Assembly (NCBI GenBank): GCA_012797175.1
Contig: JAAZPQ010000096.1
Location: 1-36,928 of the forward strand
Direction of reading: 5' to 3'
Length of the DNA stretch: 36,928 nt
Source of the DNA: Bacillota bacterium
Lineage (GTDB): Bacteria; Bacillota; Dethiobacteria; DTU022
Below, in pieces: positions 28,333 to 36,788 of the stretch. The translations under genes and the position numbers were made by a program. The notes beneath the pieces are model-generated. The model saw only the letters and a list, made by a program, of their open reading frames with translations. It was not told the origin of the DNA and did no database searches. How positions within the stretch are numbered: the first letter of the stretch is position 1; every line of letters begins with the position of its first letter.

Positions 28333-29280
28333 ATGGAAGAGACGGGCTTAATTTTCGACATTCAAGGCCATTCCGTTCATGACGGGCCGGGAAGCAGGAC
28401 ACTGGTCTTTCTAAGCGGCTGCCCACTCCGCTGTGAATGGTGCAGCAATCCGGAAGGGATGGAGCTGCGGCAGCGGATCAGGTTTAGAGAAAAGAATTGC
28501 GTGACTTTAAAGCAGGATTGCACCCGTTGTGCTGATGCCTGTCCGTATAATGCAATTACTTTTAACCGTGATAATGAAATACCTCTGGAGATCGATCGTC
28601 AGCTTTGCCGGAACTGTGATTCCCTGGATTGTGCCAAGGCATGTCTTAAAGAAGCGTTAATCATATCCGGTAAGAAGATGACCGTTACCGAGCTGATGAC
28701 TATACTAAACCGGGATCGTCAGTTTTGGGGCCCGGAGGGCGGCGTCTCTTTTACCGGCGGTGAGCCTCTTTTTCAGAAAAGGTTTATTATACAGGTCCTG
28801 CAAAAATGCTGCGAGGCCTATCTCCATACTGTTATAGAGACCTCTGCTTACGTGGAAACAGAACATTTCCTTAAGGCAATGAGCATGATTGAATTTGCGT
28901 TTATTGATCTGAAGCATATGGATCCGGAAAAACATAAAGAAAAAACAGGAGTCTCCAATAAGCTGATTCACAAGAACATTAAAGCTCTAGCAAATTCAAA
29001 CTGGCCCGGGAGATTGATTATCCGGATGCCGATCATTGAAAACTTTAACGACTCTGAAGAAAATATCTTGGCAACTGCCTCATTTCTTAAGGAAGTAGGG
29101 CTAGATGAGATCAACATCCTCCCTTTTCACCGGCTGGGTGATTCTAAATGGACACAGCTCGGGTTGACCTATCCTTATCGGGATTACAAAGAGCCTCCTG
29201 CCGAGAAAATGGAGTATATTCAGCAGTTATTTTTAGACCAAAACCTGGCTTGTTATAATGGATACAGAACACCGTTCTAA
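28333..29280 (+). CDS. hpdA: Glycyl radical enzyme activating enzyme, radical SAM (HpdA-like)
   Basis: 315 aa; FDIQGHSVHDGPGSRTLVFLSGCPLRCEWCSNPEG (CxxxCxxC), two ferredoxin-like cluster inserts (CTRCADACPYNAITF; CRNCDSLDCAKACLKEAL), VSFTGGEPLFQ. Confidence 0.94.
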   Translation: MEETGLIFDIQGHSVHDGPGSRTLVFLSGCPLRCEWCSNPEGMELRQRIRFREKNCVTLKQDCTRCADACPYNAITFNRDNEIPLEIDRQLCRNCDSLDCAKACLKEALIISGKKMTVTELMTILNRDRQFWGPEGGVSFTGGEPLFQKRFIIQVLQKCCEAYLHTVIETSAYVETEHFLKAMSMIEFAFIDLKHMDPEKHKEKTGVSNKLIHKNIKALANSNWPGRLIIRMPIIENFNDSEENILATASFLKEVGLDEINILPFHRLGDSKWTQLGLTYPYRDYKEPPAEKMEYIQQLFLDQNLACYNGYRTPF

Positions 29281-29333
29281 ACATTATTTGAAGTAGGGCC
29301 AACAGCTCTTAAGATTCTGTGAATTAGCTTTTA

Positions 29334-29374
29334 AATACCCCCAACCGTTATCGTCTCGAGCGGTTGGGGGTATT
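29334..29374 (+). terminator. Rho-independent terminator after hpdA
   Basis: AATACCCCCAACCG-N13-CGGTTGGGGGTATT, perfect 14-bp stem followed by a T-rich tract. Confidence 0.8.
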
Positions 29375-29489
29375 CTTCTATTAAGGTAGAACCGGATAGG
29401 GCTCTTAAAAACCTGCTGGCTGCCGGGGTATACTCTTTTCTCGAAGTGGTCATATTAAGGCTATTGATTCATTTAGAGGAGAGAAGATC

Positions 29490-29675
29490 ATGAAAGCATA
29501 TGTCAATGAAGATTGTATCTTCTGCGGGCTCTGTGCTGACCTCTGCCCGGCAATTTTCCAGCTGGGAGATGAGCAGGCCTTTGTCTCCGCAAATGAGATT
29601 CCCGAAGAGATGTGGGATTGCTGCCGGGAGGCCTCTGAAGAGTGTCCCACCGAGGCTATAGAGATCTTCGAGTAA
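29490..29675 (+). CDS. Single-cluster 4Fe-4S ferredoxin
   Basis: 61 aa; MKAYVNEDCIFCGLCADLCPAIFQL...SEECPTEAIEIFE: CxxCxxxCP and distal CP ligand pattern of monocluster ferredoxins. Confidence 0.93.
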   Translation: MKAYVNEDCIFCGLCADLCPAIFQLGDEQAFVSANEIPEEMWDCCREASEECPTEAIEIFE

Positions 29676-29976
29676 CCAGGAGAGTGCCCGGGTAGTTTTG
29701 AGCGAATTGGCACTGAGCTCTAGTAATCATCTGGTAAAGGTGGCGGAACGAATGTTCACAGGTTAATAATCTATTTTAAATCATTACTGTCAATGGCCTC
29801 TTAAAAACTCGCATTTTTGGTCACTAGAAAGTTGTCATTTTCAGCCAGGTAAAAATGTTTAAAAAAAGCTTGCTTGCCTGGCAGGCGGATAGTAAGATAA
29901 GTGAAGCAGAGAATCGGAGAGGCCACCTTCACTCGCAGCTGATAGATTAAAAATAATGGGTAGAGGAGAGAGAGAC

Positions 29977-30978
29977 TTGGATTCGGAGATGGAGAATAAG
30001 AACTCAACGCCGTCGGTGCCAAATTGCCGCCCTGGCAAAGAGACAATTGTGGTCGCCCTGGGTGGTAACGCCATCCTGAGACCGGGAGAAAACGGCACCT
30101 TTTCAGAACAGATGAAAAATATTCGCAATACGGCTGCTCAGTTGGCTAAATTAATCCTTAGAGGTAAGCGATTGGTCATCACGCATGGTAATGGTCCGCA
30201 GGTAGGTAGAATATTCCAGCAGCAGGAGGTCGGTGCCCGGTTCGGTATTCCGGAGATGCCGCTCTATATCTGCGGGGCCATGTCCCAGGCGCAAATCGGC
30301 TTCATGATTCAGCAGGCGCTGTATAATGAACTAATCATGGCAGGGTGTAACAAGACCGTGGTTACGTTGATCTGTCAGACACTTGTTGACCCCAATGGCA
30401 AGGCTTTTAGCAACCCTACCAAGCCGATTGGGAGTTTTTACAGCAAGAAAGAGGCTCAAAAAGCAATGGTGGAGAAGGGCGAAATTTGGAAAGAAGATAG
30501 CGGCAGGGGTTGGAGAAGAGTAGTTCCTTCACCGGAGCCGCAAGGTTTCGTTGAGATTGACGCCATAAAATTATTGATCGCTCAAGATATCATTGTCATT
30601 GTCTCTGGAGGAGGAGGAACACCGGTAGCACAGGATGACCACGGGGTTTTGACCGGGGTAGATGCGGTTGTTGAAAAAGATTTAGGGGCGCAGATAGTTG
30701 CCCAGATCATTGGGGCTCATACGCTGCTAATTCTTACTGATGTAACTAATGCCATGATTTATTATCAGGCGCCGGAGGAGCAGAAGCTTGAAAAAACATC
30801 TCTGGCCGAGATAAAAAGATATTATCGCCAAGGGCACTTTAAACCGGGTAGTATGGGTCCGAAGGTTTTGGCGGCGATCCGGTTTATCGAAAGCGGGGGA
30901 GAAAAGGCCGTAATTACCTCGCTAGAAAACGCGCTGCTGGGTTCGGAAGGAGAAATCGGAACTGTGATTACAAGGTAA
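29977..30978 (+). CDS. arcC: Carbamate kinase
   Basis: IVVALGGNAILRPGENGTFSEQ, LVITHGNGPQVGRI, VSGGGGTPVAQDDHGVLTGVDAVVEKD, GSMGPKVLAAIRFIESGGEKAVIT. TTG at 29977 preferred over ORF-track ATG at 29956 because GAGGAGAGAGAG sits 8-14 nt upstream. Confidence 0.93.
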   Translation: MDSEMENKNSTPSVPNCRPGKETIVVALGGNAILRPGENGTFSEQMKNIRNTAAQLAKLILRGKRLVITHGNGPQVGRIFQQQEVGARFGIPEMPLYICGAMSQAQIGFMIQQALYNELIMAGCNKTVVTLICQTLVDPNGKAFSNPTKPIGSFYSKKEAQKAMVEKGEIWKEDSGRGWRRVVPSPEPQGFVEIDAIKLLIAQDIIVIVSGGGGTPVAQDDHGVLTGVDAVVEKDLGAQIVAQIIGAHTLLILTDVTNAMIYYQAPEEQKLEKTSLAEIKRYYRQGHFKPGSMGPKVLAAIRFIESGGEKAVITSLENALLGSEGEIGTVITR

Positions 30979-31033
30979 CAGATGCCGGCAAGCACCGACT
31001 TTGCTTCAAGGTCAAGTGAAGCCCTGCACCCAA

Positions 31034-31918
31034 TTAGAGCATACGGTGAATCTCACTTCTCAGTATACCGGGCGCTTTTTCCTTGAGAACCTCATCTAAG
31101 GCGGTCAGAAGGGATTCCTGGTCCTTTGATAAAACTGCTTTCAGCGGAAGGTAATTTGAGGCATGATTGGCCCTGAAAAGACAGTTGCTTAGAGATAGAT
31201 GTTCAACCATTAGCCTGATCTCCTGAAGCATCTCCCAGGGCCCCAGCGGGGTTAGCCGGCCTTCTTTTACCTGGCGGTAAAGCGTAGTTCCCGGAATGAT
31301 CATCAGGCTGAGCAGCCCCAGGTATTCAGGATCGATCTCGTTGAGCAGGCGGGCGGTCTCCCGGGCATGCTCTGCTGATCCTTCGCGGCCGGCCAGCCCG
31401 TTAATTACAGTTATAGAGAGCGGAATTCCTGCTTCTTTTACCCTTGCCGCTCCTAGAATCATCTCTGCAGGAGTAGCCCCTTTATTCACCGCTTGTAACA
31501 GAGATGCGCTTCCACTTTCCACTCCTAAATAGATCATCCCCAGTTTCAGGCGGCGCAACTCGGTAAGTTCACTGCTCTCTTTTTGCAGCAGATCATGGGG
31601 GTTGCTGTAAATGGCTACCCGCTCCAGATGTGGGAAGGACGTATTCAGAAGCTCTAGTATTGACCGCAGTTTCTCCGAGGCCATGGTTAAAGCATTACCG
31701 TCGGCTAAAAAGACTCTCCGGGTATGGGGCCAGGTGCGGCCGGCAGCGTTGATCTCTTTTTCTAACTCGTCCAGATTACGTTCACGAAATTTCTTTCGTT
31801 TGTACATGGCACAAAAGGTGCACCGGTTATGCGAACAGCCGATCGTCGCTTGCAGAATCAGGCTCCTCGCTTCGCTGGGGGGACGAAAGATATCGCCTTC
31901 ATAGTGCAATGGAAACAA
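31034..31918 (-). CDS. Radical SAM protein (Elp3/B12-less fold, function unassigned)
   Basis: 294 aa; LQATIGCSHNRCTFCAMYKRKKFRER (CxxxxxCxxC variant: CSHNRCTFC), VFLADGNALTM, GVESGSASLLQAVNKG. Confidence 0.85.
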   Translation of the reverse strand: MFPLHYEGDIFRPPSEARSLILQATIGCSHNRCTFCAMYKRKKFRERNLDELEKEINAAGRTWPHTRRVFLADGNALTMASEKLRSILELLNTSFPHLERVAIYSNPHDLLQKESSELTELRRLKLGMIYLGVESGSASLLQAVNKGATPAEMILGAARVKEAGIPLSITVINGLAGREGSAEHARETARLLNEIDPEYLGLLSLMIIPGTTLYRQVKEGRLTPLGPWEMLQEIRLMVEHLSLSNCLFRANHASNYLPLKAVLSKDQESLLTALDEVLKEKAPGILRSEIHRML

Positions 31919-32195
31919 GATTGATCACCCTGTCAAATATAATTTTACTTGAACGTATATAACCTATCCGGGCAGGGAGCCTTTTGGGTTGCTCCGCCCA
32001 TTACAGTTTATCATTTTATCATTCGTCTTATCATTCGTCGTCAAAGAGCTTTTTCCCTTTTCGATAGCAGGCGGCCCGGTCCCCAGGCGTTTCCTGTTAT
32101 CATGAGGGTTTATGTTTAAAGACAGTTGAAATATCTAGAACCAATGTTACAATGATGTGAGATAAAAAAAGTAGAATCAATGAGGTGAATCCAGC

Positions 32196-33296
32196 GTGAT
32201 TATTGGTGTGCCTAAAGAGATTGTAACCGGCGAAAATAGGATCGCGGTCACACCGGGAGCAGTTAAAGTGCTGATCAATGCCGGGCATAAGGTCTTGATT
32301 GAAACGGGAGCAGGGGAAGGCAGCATGATCGAGGATAACCAGCTGGCCTATTCCGGAGCTGAAATTGTCTCTGATGTGCAAGAGATATATCATCGTGCGG
32401 AGATGATCTACAAAGTTAAAGAACCTCAACCGTCAGAGTATGATCTGCTCAGGAGGGGGCAGATACTTTTTGCCTACCTGCATCTGGCTGCCGCACCGGA
32501 AGTGACCCGTGTCCTCATGGATAAAAAAGTGATAGCTGTGGCCTATGAAACGGTTATGGTTGATGGGACTCTGCCCATGCTGGTTCCGATGAGTGAAATC
32601 GCCGGGCGGATGGCGACGCAAATTGGTGCCCATTTCCTGGAAAGATCCAACGGGGGAAAAGGATTGCTGCTTGGCGGCGTTCCCGGCGTTACTCCGGCAG
32701 AGGTGGTGATCTTAGGCGGAGGTATTGTCGGAGTGAATGCCGCCAGGGTCGCCATGGGCATGGGGGCAAAGGTGACTGTAATCGATATCAATGTCCAAAG
32801 GTTGCGTTACCTTGATGAAGCAAACGGCAGCCGGTTGGTAACCCTTTACTCAAATCCACATAACATTGCCCAGGCTGTAGCCAAGGCGGACCTGCTTATT
32901 GGTGCGGTCCTTATCCCCGGTGGCAGAACACCCCTGCTCTGTACCAAAGAGATGGTTAAGTCTATGCAGCCGGGAACAGTGATAATCGATGTGGCCATTG
33001 ACCAGGGCGGATGCATTGAAACTATGGATCATACTACCAGCCACAGTGAACCGATCTATGAGCGCTATGGTGTGCTCCATTATGCTGTTCCTAATATACC
33101 CGGAGCGGTCCCGCGAACATCTACATTTGCGCTTAGCAACGCCACCCTTCCCTTTGCCCTGGAGCTGGCCAACAAGGGTTGGGAGCGTGTTATTGCCGAG
33201 AAAGCGCCGCTCAGTCAAGGGATAAACGTTATTGGCGGCCGGGTGGTTAACCGGGCTGTGGCCGAGGCTCTTTCTCTCGATTGTGCTTCGCTCTAA
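32196..33296 (+). CDS. ald: Alanine dehydrogenase
   Basis: MIIGVPKEIVTGENRIAVTPGAVKVLINAGHKVLIETGAGEGSMI, KVKEPQPSEYDLLRRGQILFAYLHLAA, VVILGGGIVGVNAARVAMGMGAKVTVID, NIPGAVPRTSTFALSNATLPF. Confidence 0.96.
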   Translation: MIIGVPKEIVTGENRIAVTPGAVKVLINAGHKVLIETGAGEGSMIEDNQLAYSGAEIVSDVQEIYHRAEMIYKVKEPQPSEYDLLRRGQILFAYLHLAAAPEVTRVLMDKKVIAVAYETVMVDGTLPMLVPMSEIAGRMATQIGAHFLERSNGGKGLLLGGVPGVTPAEVVILGGGIVGVNAARVAMGMGAKVTVIDINVQRLRYLDEANGSRLVTLYSNPHNIAQAVAKADLLIGAVLIPGGRTPLLCTKEMVKSMQPGTVIIDVAIDQGGCIETMDHTTSHSEPIYERYGVLHYAVPNIPGAVPRTSTFALSNATLPFALELANKGWERVIAEKAPLSQGINVIGGRVVNRAVAEALSLDCASL

Positions 33297-33314
33297 TTCA
33301 CTTGTCATGCCATA

Positions 33315-33345
33315 GAAAGGCTTCCCTTGACTTGGGAAGCCTTTC
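33315..33345. terminator. Bidirectional terminator-like hairpin between ald and convergent tRNA-Leu
   Basis: GAAAGGCTTCCC-TTGACTT-GGGAAGCCTTTC, perfect 12-bp stem. Confidence 0.75.
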
Positions 33346-33352
33346 GTATCAA

Positions 33353-33438
33353 TGGTGCCGAAGGTGGGAGTCGAACCCACATGGGCTAAGCCCGCACGAT
33401 TTTGAGTCGTGTGCGTCTGCCGATTCCGCCACTTCGGC
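33353..33438 (-). tRNA. tRNA-Leu(CAA), CCA end encoded
   Basis: Minus strand reads GCCGAAGTGGCGGAATCGGCAGACGCACACGACTCAAAATCGTGCGGGCTTAGCCCATGTGGGTTCGACTCCCACCTTCGGCACCA; acceptor GCCGAAG/CTTCGGC, anticodon loop CTCAAAA, long variable arm, GGTTCGACTCC T-arm. Confidence 0.96.
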
Positions 33439-33718
33439 CTACCTGTGTGCTTATATTAGCATAAAATTCAGGATGAGGCAAGAAACCTGTAGGCCCTTAG
33501 GAAATTTTACAAGGACGCCTGAACAAGAGCTCTAAACGTTACTTGGAGCCGTATTTAGAGCTTCTCGAGATAACCACCTTACAGTGATTGGTTATTCTTT
33601 GCTACAGCTTACGGGGCTGGACGAAAAAGTAAAGCGGCGATTTTAACACTTCTTTATCTGGCGCATATAATAACAAGGCACTTCGTCAACGAAAGGTGCT
33701 TTACAGGAGGTTCTAAAA

Positions 33719-33892
33719 ATGGGTGCCCGGCGCATGGGCATAATTTTAAGAAAAAGTGGCGGAATTATCCTGGCGGTGGCCGGGGCAGCCCTGGTGATCA
33801 GGGTGATCCCTTTCTACCTGTGGCCTTTATTGTTAGGGGCCCTGTTAATTTGGGGCGGCTGGCAGCTTTACATATACGATCGTTATTACTAG
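33719..33892 (+). CDS. Small membrane protein of 57 aa, not in ORF track
   Basis: MGARRMGIILRKSGGIILAVAGAALVIRVIPFYLWPLLLGALLIWGGWQLYIYDRYY*; strong AGGAGG SD, two predicted TM segments. Confidence 0.75.
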   Translation: MGARRMGIILRKSGGIILAVAGAALVIRVIPFYLWPLLLGALLIWGGWQLYIYDRYY

Positions 33893-33932
33893 TGAATTAG
33901 GCGAATATGCATAATGAAGGAGGGGATTTACC

Positions 33933-34010
33933 GTGCGCTTTTATGTGATTAAAGTGCCATCTATTTTTCGGGGGATCATTAAAGGGATTTTTGGCTTGTT
34001 TGGCAAATAA
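33933..34010 (+). CDS. spoVM: Stage V sporulation protein SpoVM, 25 aa, not in ORF track
   Basis: VRFYVIKVPSIFRGIIKGIFGLFGK* aligns with B. subtilis SpoVM MKFYTIKLPKFLGGIVRAMLGSFRKD; AAGGAGGGG SD before a GTG start; terminator just downstream. Confidence 0.9.
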   Translation: MRFYVIKVPSIFRGIIKGIFGLFGK

Positions 34011-34032
34011 AAATAGACGAAAGAACCTGATA

Positions 34033-34060
34033 AATCCCGGTAACCGGCCGGGATTTTTTA
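34033..34060 (+). terminator. Rho-independent terminator after spoVM
   Basis: AAATCCCGG-TAACCGG-CCGGGATTT followed by TTT. Confidence 0.88.
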
Positions 34061-34195
34061 AAAGGCAGACAATAGGAACTTTAGCAACAAGTTAAAGATT
34101 TCACAAAGCAGGGAATGTTGCTTTACTCTCGAAAATATCATATAGATAAAACTGATCTTTTATCTAATTTACGATTAAGGGGTGAGGGACAAGAG

Positions 34196-35974
34196 ATGGG
34201 TGAGTTGATCAAGGGAGGAGCTTTTTTACTGGGCCCGGTCGACGAGGAGACAGTATTTACACCTGAAGAATTTGACGAAATTCACCTGATGATTAAAAAC
34301 ACAGTCCTGGATTTTATTGAGAACGAGGTAGTCCCCAAAATTGATGAGATTGAAGAGAAAAAAGAAGGAGTAACTGTCGGCCTAATCCGTAAAGCCGGGG
34401 AGCTTGGATTGCTGAGCAGCGATATTCCCGAGGAGTATGGTGGTGAAGAGGGGGACAAAGTCACTACCATGTTGATAACCGAATGTGTCTCCGGCGGAGG
34501 TTCTTTTGCCACCGCTTTTGGAGCGCATACGGGCATCGGGACCCTGCCCATTGTTTTCTTCGGTACAGACGAGCAGAAGAAAAAGTATCTACCGGACCTG
34601 GCCACCGGCGAAAAAATTGCCGCTTATGCCTTGACTGAGCCGGAAGCCGGTTCTGATGCGATGAACTGTAAAACCATTGCTACTTTATCCGAAGACGGTC
34701 AATATTACACCTTAAACGGTGAAAAGACATTTATTACCAATGCGGCGTGGGCAGATGTAATTATTACTTATGCCAAGATTGACGGAGAGAAGTTTACCGC
34801 TTTTATTGTTGACGCCGATTCGGAAGGTGTTACCATCGGACCGGAAGAGAAAAAATTAGGGATTCACGGTTCTTCCACCTGTAGTGTCATTTTAGAAGAT
34901 GTTAAAGTACCGGTTGAGAATATGCTTTGGCAAGAAGGCAAAGGACACCATGTCGCCTTTAATATTCTCAATATCGGCCGTTTCAAGCTCGGTGCTGGCT
35001 GTGTTGGCGCCTGTAAACGGTGTATTGAACAAGCGGCTGAATATGCTCTTGAGCGAATCCAGTTCAAGCAGCCGATCGCAAACTTTAACCTGACCAAGTA
35101 CAAAATTGCCCAGATGGCCATGCTAATCTTTACTACAGAAAGCCTGGTCTACCGGCTCGGTGGGATGTTAGACCAGTTGCTAGATAAGGTTGCCGCCGAC
35201 AACGGTGATCTTTTACAGGTTGTTTCGGCAATTCGGGAGTATACTATCGAGTGCTCCATTTCCAAGGTTTACTGTTCAGAGGCGCTGGACTATGTCGTGG
35301 ATGAAACATTACAGATCTACGGCGGTTACGGTTATTGCGAGGAATACCCTGTTGAGCGGGCCTACCGTGACAGCCGGATTAACCGTATTTTTGAAGGGAC
35401 CAACGAGGTTAACCGGATGCTGATTCCGGGTACCCTGTTGCAGAAAGCGCTTAAGGGCGAAGTACCGTTTATGGATGCGGTTTTCGGACTAGGCGACGAG
35501 CTTAAGAAACTGCGGGATGCCGAGGAGCCTACTGAAAGCCTGGCCCGTGAAGAATTCATTCTGGACAAGATGAAGAAGCTATTCCTCATGGCTGCTGGAA
35601 ATGCCGCTCAGAAATTCCAGGATGCTCTGGACAATGAGCAAGAGATCTTAGTCCGGTTAGCAGATATGGCTATGGAGATCTTTGCGGTAGAAAGTGCCCT
35701 TCTCAGGACAAAGAAGATTGTGGCTAACATGGGTGAAGATGAAGCCCGGCTTCCGCTGGCGATGACCCAGGTTTTGGTTAATGATATGGTTCCCAAGCTT
35801 GAGTCCTGGGCCAAAGAAGTTCTTGCCGGAACATTGGAAGGCGATACCCTGGCCAAGACTTTAAGTGGAATGAGTATCTTAACCAGTGTCAAGCCGATTA
35901 ACACCAATGCACTGCGGCGGGAGATTGCTGACGCGGTTTACGAAGGGAAAAAATATTTCTTAGAACGTCGTTAA
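34196..35974 (+). CDS. Acyl-CoA dehydrogenase with long C-terminal extension
   Basis: KAGELGLLSSDIPEEYGGEEGD, AYALTEPEAGSDAMNCKT, NGEKTFITNAAWAD, LGIHGSSTCSVILEDVKVP, QIYGGYGYCEEYPVERAYRDSRINRIFEGTNEVNRMLI. Start placed at ATG 34196 (MGELIKGG) with upstream GGGGTGAGGG. Confidence 0.95.
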   Translation: MGELIKGGAFLLGPVDEETVFTPEEFDEIHLMIKNTVLDFIENEVVPKIDEIEEKKEGVTVGLIRKAGELGLLSSDIPEEYGGEEGDKVTTMLITECVSGGGSFATAFGAHTGIGTLPIVFFGTDEQKKKYLPDLATGEKIAAYALTEPEAGSDAMNCKTIATLSEDGQYYTLNGEKTFITNAAWADVIITYAKIDGEKFTAFIVDADSEGVTIGPEEKKLGIHGSSTCSVILEDVKVPVENMLWQEGKGHHVAFNILNIGRFKLGAGCVGACKRCIEQAAEYALERIQFKQPIANFNLTKYKIAQMAMLIFTTESLVYRLGGMLDQLLDKVAADNGDLLQVVSAIREYTIECSISKVYCSEALDYVVDETLQIYGGYGYCEEYPVERAYRDSRINRIFEGTNEVNRMLIPGTLLQKALKGEVPFMDAVFGLGDELKKLRDAEEPTESLAREEFILDKMKKLFLMAAGNAAQKFQDALDNEQEILVRLADMAMEIFAVESALLRTKKIVANMGEDEARLPLAMTQVLVNDMVPKLESWAKEVLAGTLEGDTLAKTLSGMSILTSVKPINTNALRREIADAVYEGKKYFLERR

Positions 35975-35987
35975 AAATCCGGGTTTA

Positions 35988-36030
35988 ATAATAACAGGGG
36001 GCTGCCTGGTTGGCAGCCCCCTGTTATTAT
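35988..36030. terminator. Bidirectional terminator between convergent acyl-CoA dehydrogenase and rpmB
   Basis: ATAATAACAGGGGGCTGCC-TGGTT-GGCAGCCCCCTGTTATTAT, perfect 19-bp stem. Confidence 0.92.
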
Positions 36031-36048
36031 GAATACGAAAGAAGATCT

Positions 36049-36240
36049 TTACAAGGCCCGCTCGACTCTTCCGGATTTCAGGCAGCGGGTACAGACATTG
36101 ATACGCCGGGGGGTTCCCTCAACCAGCACCTTCACTTTATGGATATTCGGGCGCCACAGCCGTTTCGATTTAATATGAGAATGGCTCACTTGGTATCCGC
36201 TGGCCTTACTTTTACCACAAATTTGACATATCTTTGCCAT
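36049..36240 (-). CDS. rpmB: 50S ribosomal protein L28
   Basis: MAKICQICGKSKASGYQVSHSHIKSKRLWRPNIHKVKVLVEGTPRRINVCTRCLKSGRVERAL; CxxC zinc-binding type L28. Confidence 0.96.
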   Translation of the reverse strand: MAKICQICGKSKASGYQVSHSHIKSKRLWRPNIHKVKVLVEGTPRRINVCTRCLKSGRVERAL

Positions 36241-36508
36241 GGTATTCCACCCTTCTAAAACGTAAATGCTAATAACACGAGGTAAAAACTATGTGTTGCT
36301 ATTTTAACATATTGCTGCGTCAATCACAATAATTACCTTGTCCTAAAAAAAATAAAATTTATCAAAAAGTAAAAATTTACATCTGGAATTCGAGGATATT
36401 ACTTAATAAATGAAACAAAATAATATTTTTATTGAAAACAATGCTAAGTATAATCATTGTGCCTGGCGCCATACTAAGATTGCATTAACGATAAGGAGGT
36501 GAAAACTT

Positions 36509-36739
36509 ATGCCGCGGAGAACTAATCGTATTCTAGTCAGGGAAGCAGCTCAGGCTTTGGAAAACTTTAAATATGAAGTAGCCAACGAGTTGGGGATCGA
36601 TTATAGTGGCGATCTCGGGGCCTTACCCTCCCGTCAGAACGGCTATGTTGGTGGGATCATGGTTAAAAGGATGATCCAGGCCGCGCAAAATCAGATGGCC
36701 GGCAAGGCTGCTGGGACGACCCCCGGTCAGCAAGTGTAG
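36509..36739 (+). CDS. Alpha/beta-type small acid-soluble spore protein
   Basis: NRILVREAAQALENFKYEVANELGIDYSGDLGALPSRQNGYVGGIMVKRMIQAAQNQMAGK; matches SASP core (KYEVA.E.GI, R.NG.VGG.M.K.MI); TAAGGAGGTG SD. Confidence 0.94.
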   Translation: MPRRTNRILVREAAQALENFKYEVANELGIDYSGDLGALPSRQNGYVGGIMVKRMIQAAQNQMAGKAAGTTPGQQV

Positions 36740-36763
36740 CACTCATATCGGGTTAATTACATG

Positions 36764-36788
36764 GGCGGGCTTTGGCCCGCCTTTTTAT
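36764..36788 (+). terminator. Rho-independent terminator after SASP gene
   Basis: GGCGGGC-TTTG-GCCCGCC followed by TTTTTATTTTTTT. Confidence 0.9.

Noticed and set aside
33281-33535. 84-aa plus-strand ORF in the ORF track
   Set aside because: It runs through the terminator hairpin and antisense across tRNA-Leu(CAA), so it is a spurious ORF.
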